A DNA stretch of 12,500 nucleotides from Chromera velia (lineage: Eukaryota; Sar; Chromeraceae): NCBI GenBank assembly GCA_018398765.1, contig JAHBMJ010002943.1, positions 1-12,500 on the forward strand. Reading direction: 5' to 3'. Positions 8,497-12,500 of the stretch are shown here, one piece after another. Within the stretch, counting starts at the first letter, position 1; each line of letters begins with the position of its first letter. The notes below the pieces were generated by a model. The model was not told the DNA's origin and did no database searches. It was given only the letters and a program-made list of their open reading frames with translations. A program made the position numbers and the translations under genes.

Positions 8497-9355
8497 TCCT
8501 TCTTAAATTAAAACTTCTTTCTGAGAAAACCAAAGACCAGAAAAAGCAGTCTCTCCAGCTTTTTGGGAAATTACTTCACGCCAGCATTTTTTGCGCGGTT
8601 TCGCTCGACGGCAATGTCAAATCAAACATCCGTTCAAAGACCACTGCTACTGCATCTCACACTCCTTCAGAACCCCTTTGCACTCTGGGGGACACATTTG
8701 TCGTCCTCTTTTGACCTTCAACAACTTTTTCTCACGCACTGTTTTGACCATTTTTGACCCACTTTCAACTTGGTGCATGGGCACTAAATTTTTGCAAGAG
8801 TATACCCGGCGCGATCCCGGCGCGTCCCGCAAAGATCCGCAAAGTGCCCCCCGCTTCGCTTACAATTTCCGGGGCCATGCATGCATCTTACCGATACACG
8901 ATGAAAGTTTCTGGCAACTTCCTGCATGCAAAGATGCATGCACGGAAAAATGCATGCCTCGCAGCACGCAGAACTTGCAACTTTATGACTGCATGATGCA
9001 ACTGCTTTGCGCAATTCAGATCGAAAAGCTGTTCTGAAGTAACCCACTGCAAAGGAAGCATGACTCTGGAAGGGGCAAGACAGCGACATCGACACAACCG
9101 CATGCAATGTTCCCGCATGCCTTCCAGCGACCGTTGTTAATGGAATCGTAGCAAGCTCACGTCGCCAGGTACCACGAAGATGGCCATCTCAAGCAGGCAC
9201 GAAGATTGAATGACACATGGAACAGATACCAGCTCGAGCCCAGCTACATTAGACAGACGCAGATAGAGAAGACGAGGCCTGTCCTGCCCGATTCATACGT
9301 TCATCCAGAGTCTCAGGGAGAACAGGAAAAAGGCATCACACTTCCTTTCCAAGCC
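8497..9355. promoter_or_regulatory. Divergent 5' region between RRM and anoctamin genes
   Basis: The two start codons face away from each other across these 859 bp, so the stretch must contain both 5' UTRs and both promoters, possibly shared. It has no convincing coding frame. It holds three TTTTGACC words (8709-8759), a GC-rich repeat block (8805-8844), and a cluster of TGCATGC palindromes (8878-9120). I cannot place transcription starts, and I see no obvious TATA element at a fixed distance from either gene. Confidence 0.7.
8878..9120. promoter_or_regulatory. Cluster of TGCATGC(A) palindromes
   Basis: Full TGCATGCA lies at 8878-8885, 8923-8930 and 8935-8942. TGCATGC is at 8951-8957, GCATGCA at 9100-9106 and GCATGC at 9115-9120. 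In apicomplexans TGCATGCA is a known target of an ApiAP2 family DNA-binding protein, so if this organism is an alveolate these may be AP2 sites. The same word also occurs elsewhere in the window in apparently non-coding DNA, so function is an inference from clustering and position. Confidence 0.5.
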
Positions 9356-10028
9356 ATGGCCTCCTCCTCCTCTCCCTTTCCTCCTGACTTCAACAATTAC
9401 CGAGCGGAGGGGTCGGACTTGGCATTGATTTTCTCAGAAGAAGCCGAGCCAGAGCAAGTGAAGACGATCGCTGCCTTTCTGCAAAAGCAGGGATTTTTCG
9501 TCTACGTCCACATTTCGGGGGGTGTAGACGATGAAGAGGCTCCAGCAGAAGAAGACGAAGAAGACGCCTCGGCGTCCTCTTCTTCAGCAGAAGGATCAGC
9601 CAAAGTGCCAAAAACTTCCGATCAGATTGCAAAGGAGAAAGCAAACGCAGACATAGGCCTCGACTACATCCACATAGGCGTCCCGTTGTCGAAACTCCTT
9701 GCCCATGCTGCCTCTTTGGGCATCTGCAAAACCCTCAAATGTGGAGGTCTACCCGTCCCCTTTGAGGTGTCTATTGCCGAAGATTTTGAAAATTTCGATC
9801 CCGAAAATCCAGAAATGATGTCACGGGAATTCCTCACGTTCGCAGAGGCAGGAATTGTAGCCTCGGATCTTTTATGGGAATTGGAGGCGGACGAAATCGC
9901 AGAAGCAGTCGACCTCGAACCGTTTGAAAACATGGTCACTACTCTCCTTTACGGAGGGTTTCTACAACAGGGCCCGTGCTACTTGCACGACTTGGATCGA
10001 TCGTGGCAACTCCACGAAGACCTCGCAG
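9356..10028 (+). CDS. Anoctamin exon 1 (N-terminal cytoplasmic domain)
   Basis: This exon encodes residues 1-224 plus one base of codon 225. DLALIFSEEAEPEQVKTIAA followed by GFFVYVHIS matches the strand-helix-strand start of the anoctamin N-terminal domain. An acidic and Ser-rich loop (about 57-80) interrupts it, and the fold resumes at DYIHIGVPLSKLLAHAASLG. It ends at CAG|GTTGGT, phase 1. The frame is open upstream to 9206 without another ATG. The long upstream frame was rejected as the start because it begins with TTG. Confidence 0.9.
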
Positions 10029-11042
10029 GTTGGTCAGACAGGACGATAGCCGCTTCTGGAAATGCACCTTCCACAATTAATTGTCTTGTTTTTGTTTCTT
10101 CTCTCTCGCAGGTCAAACGCCGGGTCGATGGAAGCTCCAGCCCTTACGGGAGTACATGGGCGACGAGTACGGGATTTACTTCGAGTTCCTTCAATTCTAC
10201 ACAACATGCCTCTGGTGGCCCTCCACTCTGGGTCTGCTCCTCGCCATCGCGCCCTACTTAAGGGAGGACGTCGCACGGAAGGTTTTCAGATACGGTCCCC
10301 CTTTTTTCTCTGTGTTCATCATTCTCTGGTCCTCCCTCTTCCTCAAATTCTGGGAGAGACGCAGCAGCAGACTCGCCCTCCTGTGGGGCACAGATGGACT
10401 GGACGCAGTCGAAAAAGTCAGGTACAACTTTGTCGGGTACATCACTGAACATCCCGTCACAGGCAAACCCACGAAAACCGTCAAGTGGTGGAGTCGGATT
10501 CCGATGGTATTTCTGTCAGTTCTGGTGACGCTGATAGGCCTCGGAATGGTCTATGGGGTGATGATCCTGGGCATGAACGTGATGGGGTACATCAAACAAA
10601 AGTCCAGCTGGGCCTACATTGGGCCCCTTGCCCAGCTTGCAGAGGAAGGACAGATGTTCGACGAGAAGGTTCTCTGGAAGTCCCTCATTCCCACACTGGT
10701 CCACGTGACCATCATCCAGGTGAATTGACGAACCGATGATTGCATGGATTCATAGAGATCGAAGTGTGTGGGTGAGGAATGAGTTGTGGAACTTTTTGAA
10801 CCCATAAATGTGTTCTCGACAAAAGTCCCTATGTTTCCCTCGCTGAAATGACAATGATTGTCCATGTGCAGTTTTGTCTGCGCGGACCGGATGGCTAGAC
10901 TAAGTACTGACAAAGGGAATATGTGAAGGGGGACAGATGCTTTTCTTTTCTCGTGCCGAAACAAACCTTTAGGCAAAAGAGGCAGGCACACAGACAGACA
11001 GACAGACAGACAGTCATGCACGGGCATACATTTCTTCCAGGG

Positions 11043-11099
<57 letters not shown>

Positions 11100-12500
11100 A
11101 TCATGAATCTGATCTACAGAGGCATCGCAGAGAAGATGACCGACTGGGAGAACTGGCAGACCGAGCGTGCCTGGAACACTTCAGTTGTCATCAAGAGGTT
11201 TTCCTTCGAGGCGGTCAACTGTTACTTGCCTCTTTTTTGGGTGGCCTTCATGGCAAAAGACCTCGAGAGGCTGCAAACAGAAATGATCACACTCTTTCTG
11301 GGAGACACCGTCAGGTGAGTCGTTGAGTGAGTGAGTCTTTTGGGGAAACTCATAAGTGGTACCGCGAAGGAGATCAGACACTCCGTTGGCGGCAGAAGGG
11401 AAACAAAAGCAGATGCAAGAAAAGAAGAAAACGGATTGATGGAAGGGAATGGCAGAAAGGGTGGAGGGAAGGCCTCTGTTGCGTGATTGGAGAGTTCAAG
11501 CGGAGTTCCTTTTTCAGTGAGCATTAGCAGAGCCGGGCTTCCTTTCGGGCTCTCCGGGAATGTCGTCATTGTTTTGTCTATCATGCATTCATTTCTTTTT
11601 ACGTCATTACATGCAAACATCAAGAAACCGTTCCAATCAGTCGCGTTCTTTGCCCAATGTCCAAGTATCTCCAGACTGTCTCAATAGATATATATGCATT
11701 GTGTGTCTGTGTCTGTTGTCATTCAGGCGTGTGTTGCTGGAGTTGGTGGTGCCTTTCCTCCTCGGGAGAACTGCGGGAGCTCTGAGGAAATCGAAGAGAA
11801 GACAGGCGGCAGTGGACGAGAAGGAGAACGAGAAGGAACAAGAACAACTGGAGGATGGGAAGGAAACAGCAGAGGAGGGGCAGACGGCAATAGGAGACGG
11901 CGATGCAGGGCAGGGAGAAGGAGAAGGAGAAGGAGAAGGAGGGATGGAGAAGCAGACAGAGGGAGACGAGGAGACGGAGGCACTCATTCCCTCCAGCGCT
12001 GCAGCCGCTTCTTCTTCCAGCTCTGAAGGTTAGCGGGCGGGGACGGCAAGAACCCTTCCTTCATTTGTTTTCGCATCATCCTCTTCAATTTGTAATCCAA
12101 GAGAGGACCAAAAGGTCTTTTTTTTGCAGGGCAGAAACCGAAAGAGAAAGCGCAAGAAGCTTTGATGGAATTAAAGCTCTTCCTCCACTGCAGGGCGCGT
12201 AGAATGAAGTAGGTGCAGATACACGTTCACTGACAGAAATGCATGGTGCAGGAACGGAAAAGATTGAAAAGAGACGAAGAGGGCAGGCTCCCTCATTGCC
12301 CTTCACACTGTTCTTCTATTCTGTGACCATCCATCAGGTTGCATTCATTCTACTTTGTGTCATCTGTGCGAGCCTTGCAGAATCCAAAGAAAAGGGGAAG
12401 GAGGAGAAAGTGTACAAGAGATACAAAAAGAAGGAGCCCCCGCCCCCGGTGATCGAACTGACGGTTGAGGAGAAAAGAAGGCGGTCCCTGCACATGAATC
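9356..12500 (+). CDS. Anoctamin/TMEM16 family membrane protein (5' part; runs off window)
   Basis: Anoctamins are dimeric ten-helix membrane proteins that work as Ca2+-activated chloride channels, lipid scramblases or membrane tethers. Proposed exons are 9356-10028, 10112-10719, 11100-11314 and 11727-12028, then an uncertain 3' part. All four firm exons join with matching phases. The start is the first ATG in this frame after a long open leader and sits in GCCATGG. The N-terminal domain (about 20-225) is followed by TM1 (about 248-271), TM2 (about 288-306), TM3 (about 354-380), TM4 (about 415-435) and TM5 (about 460-480). The clearest family signatures are FLKFWERRSSRLALLWGT after TM2 and IYRGIAEKMTDWENWQTE after TM4. 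The overall look is closer to the ANO8/ANO10-like and plant/protist branch than to ANO1/2. TM6-TM10 and the Ca2+-binding residues are outside the window, so the activity cannot be assigned. Confidence 0.93.
10029..10111 (+). other. Anoctamin intron 1 (83 nt, phase 1)
   Basis: The donor is CAG|GTTGGT and the acceptor is CTCTCGCAG|GTCAAA, preceded by a pyrimidine-rich run. Splicing restores a Gly codon (G|GT) and links the N-terminal domain directly to the conserved REYMGDEYGIYF lead-in to TM1. Reading through would instead shift the frame and lose TM1. Confidence 0.9.
10112..10719 (+). CDS. Anoctamin exon 2 (TM1-TM3)
   Basis: This exon encodes residues 225-427. TM1 is around FEFLQFYTTCLWWPSTLGLL and TM2 around PFFSVFIILWSSLFLKFW. 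The conserved segment ERRSSRLALLWGT follows TM2, then a cytosolic VRYNFVGYITEHPVTGKPT segment typical of the family (RPEF-type region), then TM3 from IPMVFLSVLV. The exon ends inside the start of TM4 (LVHVTIIQ) at CAG|GTGAAT in phase 0. Confidence 0.93.
10989..11013. repeat. CAGA tetranucleotide microsatellite in intron 2
   Basis: About six CAGA units in a row lie inside the intron, the same unit that builds the array at 5244-5491. This is one of several CAGA expansions in the window. Confidence 0.9.
11043..11096. repeat. (TC)11(TG)16 compound microsatellite at a 3' splice site
   Basis: This is an uninterrupted 54-bp array ending three bases before exon 3. The TC half can serve as a polypyrimidine tract. 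The TG half lies between it and the AG. Confidence 0.95.
11100..11314 (+). CDS. Anoctamin exon 3 (TM4-TM5 region)
   Basis: This exon encodes residues 428-498 plus two bases of codon 499. IMNLIYRGIAEKMTDWENWQ is a hallmark anoctamin segment after TM4. RFSFEAVNCYLPLFWVAF forms TM5. The following TEMITLFLGDTV begins the conserved post-TM5 helix. It ends at CAG|GTGAGT, a perfect donor, in phase 2. Confidence 0.93.
11315..11726 (+). other. Anoctamin intron 3 (412 nt, phase 2)
   Basis: The donor CAG|GTGAGT is followed by GAGT repeats. The acceptor is GTCATTCAG|GCGTGT. Splicing restores an Arg codon (AG|G) and continues the post-TM5 helix as RRVLLELVVPFLLG. No embedded gene is visible. Confidence 0.88.
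11727..12028 (+). CDS. Anoctamin exon 4 (post-TM5 helix and acidic low-complexity insertion)
   Basis: This exon encodes residues 499-599 plus one base of codon 600. RRVLLELVVPFLLGR matches the family's conserved segment between TM5 and TM6. It is followed by a basic KSKRR patch, about 65 residues rich in Glu, Gln and Gly, and an Ala/Ser-rich end. Four GGAGAA hexamers (11914-11937) encode the GEGEGEGE run. It ends at GAAG|GTTAGC in phase 1. Such a charged loop would lie on the cytoplasmic side before TM6. Confidence 0.85.
12029..12129 (+). other. Anoctamin intron 4 (about 101 nt, phase 1; end uncertain)
   Basis: The donor GAAG|GTTAGC is immediately followed by an in-frame TAG, so splicing is required here. 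A strong acceptor, T8-GCAG|GGCAGA, lies at 12128-12129 and restores a Gly codon. Another in-phase acceptor at 12379-12380 would make the intron 352 nt and skip the next exon. Confidence 0.6.
12130..12198 (+). CDS. Possible anoctamin exon 5 (end uncertain)
   Basis: From the acceptor the frame reads QKPKEKAQEALMELKLFLHC, a Lys/Glu-rich helix-like segment. The frame stops at TAG 12211-12213 region unless spliced earlier. The only donor found that keeps phase with the next likely exon is a weak GCGC|GTAGAA at 12199. A GTAGGT donor at about 12209 gives the wrong phase for the best downstream frame. The exon may be optional or mispredicted. Confidence 0.35.
12381..12500 (+). CDS. Anoctamin next exon (partial, runs off the window)
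   Basis: After a TTGCAG|AATCC acceptor preceded by pyrimidine-rich sequence, the frame reads a Lys/Glu-rich segment (SKEKGKEEKVYKRYKKKE), then PPPPVIELTVEEKRRRSLHM to the window end. It is in phase with exon 4 directly (E codon G|AA) or with the weak end of exon 5. It extends the charged loop before TM6, which must lie beyond the window. A CATCAG|GTTGCA acceptor at 12336-12337 gives the same frame in phase 0 but has no matching upstream donor without a stop. Confidence 0.6.

Larger units (their letters stand above)
10720..11099 (+). other. Anoctamin intron 2 (380 nt, phase 0) with TC/TG repeat at the acceptor
   Basis: The donor is CAG|GTGAAT, with in-frame stops soon after. The acceptor is TGTGTGCAG|ATCATG. 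It contains a CAGA tetranucleotide array (about 10989-11013) and, directly against the acceptor, (TC)11 (11043-11064) and (TG)16 (11065-11096). The pyrimidine tract is therefore replaced by a compound microsatellite. The splice joins the two halves of TM4 in frame. Confidence 0.9.

Noticed and set aside
9206-9355. 50-codon N-terminal extension of the anoctamin frame
   Set aside because: It would begin with TTG. The first ATG in the frame is at 9356 in a good context, and the anoctamin-like sequence starts after it.
10720-11099. Read-through of anoctamin exon 2 into VN-stop as a natural C-terminus
   Set aside because: The protein would end in the middle of TM4. The CAG|GTGAAT donor and the in-phase exon 3 restore the full family sequence.
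12203-12380. Hydrophobic stretch LFFYSVTIHQVAFILLCVIC as a TM6 helix
   Set aside because: It lacks anoctamin TM6 features, there is no matching upstream exon phase for it, and its pyrimidine-rich DNA ends at a good acceptor. It is more likely intron.
1-12500. rRNA, complete tRNA or snRNA genes
   Set aside because: No recognisable conserved core, cloverleaf or Sm-site context was found on either strand by eye. A covariance-model scan would settle this.

Overview
The window looks like nuclear DNA of a protist with spliceosomal introns. Two genes are broken by GT-AG introns of 83 to about 510 nt, there is no bacterial operon layout, and much of the left half is low-complexity DNA. Dense CAGA, CA, GA and C-run microsatellites and many copies of the palindrome TGCATGCA would fit a chromerid-like alveolate (Chromera is my best guess). 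That placement is an inference from texture and gene structure, not from a diagnostic marker.

Layout. Positions 1-~950 are relatively AT-rich and hold no gene that I can support. They contain a GGATA-type repeat, a perfect GC hairpin and tRNA-like box motifs. Positions ~976-1300 may be a decayed chromodomain-type retroelement integrase tail (weak). Positions ~1350-6164 are a long non-coding stretch of alternating purine-rich and pyrimidine-rich blocks, microsatellites, C-runs, a 33-bp duplication (4745-4810) and a CAGA/TATATG tandem array (5244-5491). The open frames there read as low-complexity shadows.

Two divergently transcribed genes fill the right half. On the minus strand, 8496 down to 6165, is a two-exon gene for an RNA-binding protein. 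It has one clear RRM whose C-terminal half resembles the last RRM of CELF/Bruno proteins, an acidic and cysteine-containing N-terminal region, a basic nuclear-localisation-like stretch at the exon end, and a proline-rich, probably disordered C-terminal exon. On the plus strand, starting at 9356 and running off the right edge, is an anoctamin/TMEM16 family membrane protein. The N-terminal cytoplasmic domain and TM1-TM5 are present, with an acidic repeat-rich insertion after TM5. The calcium-site helices (TM6-TM8) lie beyond the window, so channel and scramblase activity cannot be told apart.

The 859-bp gap between the two start codons must carry both 5' ends. It contains a tight cluster of TGCATGC(A) palindromes, three TTTTGACC words and a GC-rich repeat block. 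These make it the best candidate for regulatory DNA here. Intron 2 of the anoctamin gene ends in (TC)11(TG)16 CAG. TG/UG repeats are the kind of RNA that CELF-type proteins bind, which suggests a speculative but testable link between the two neighbours.
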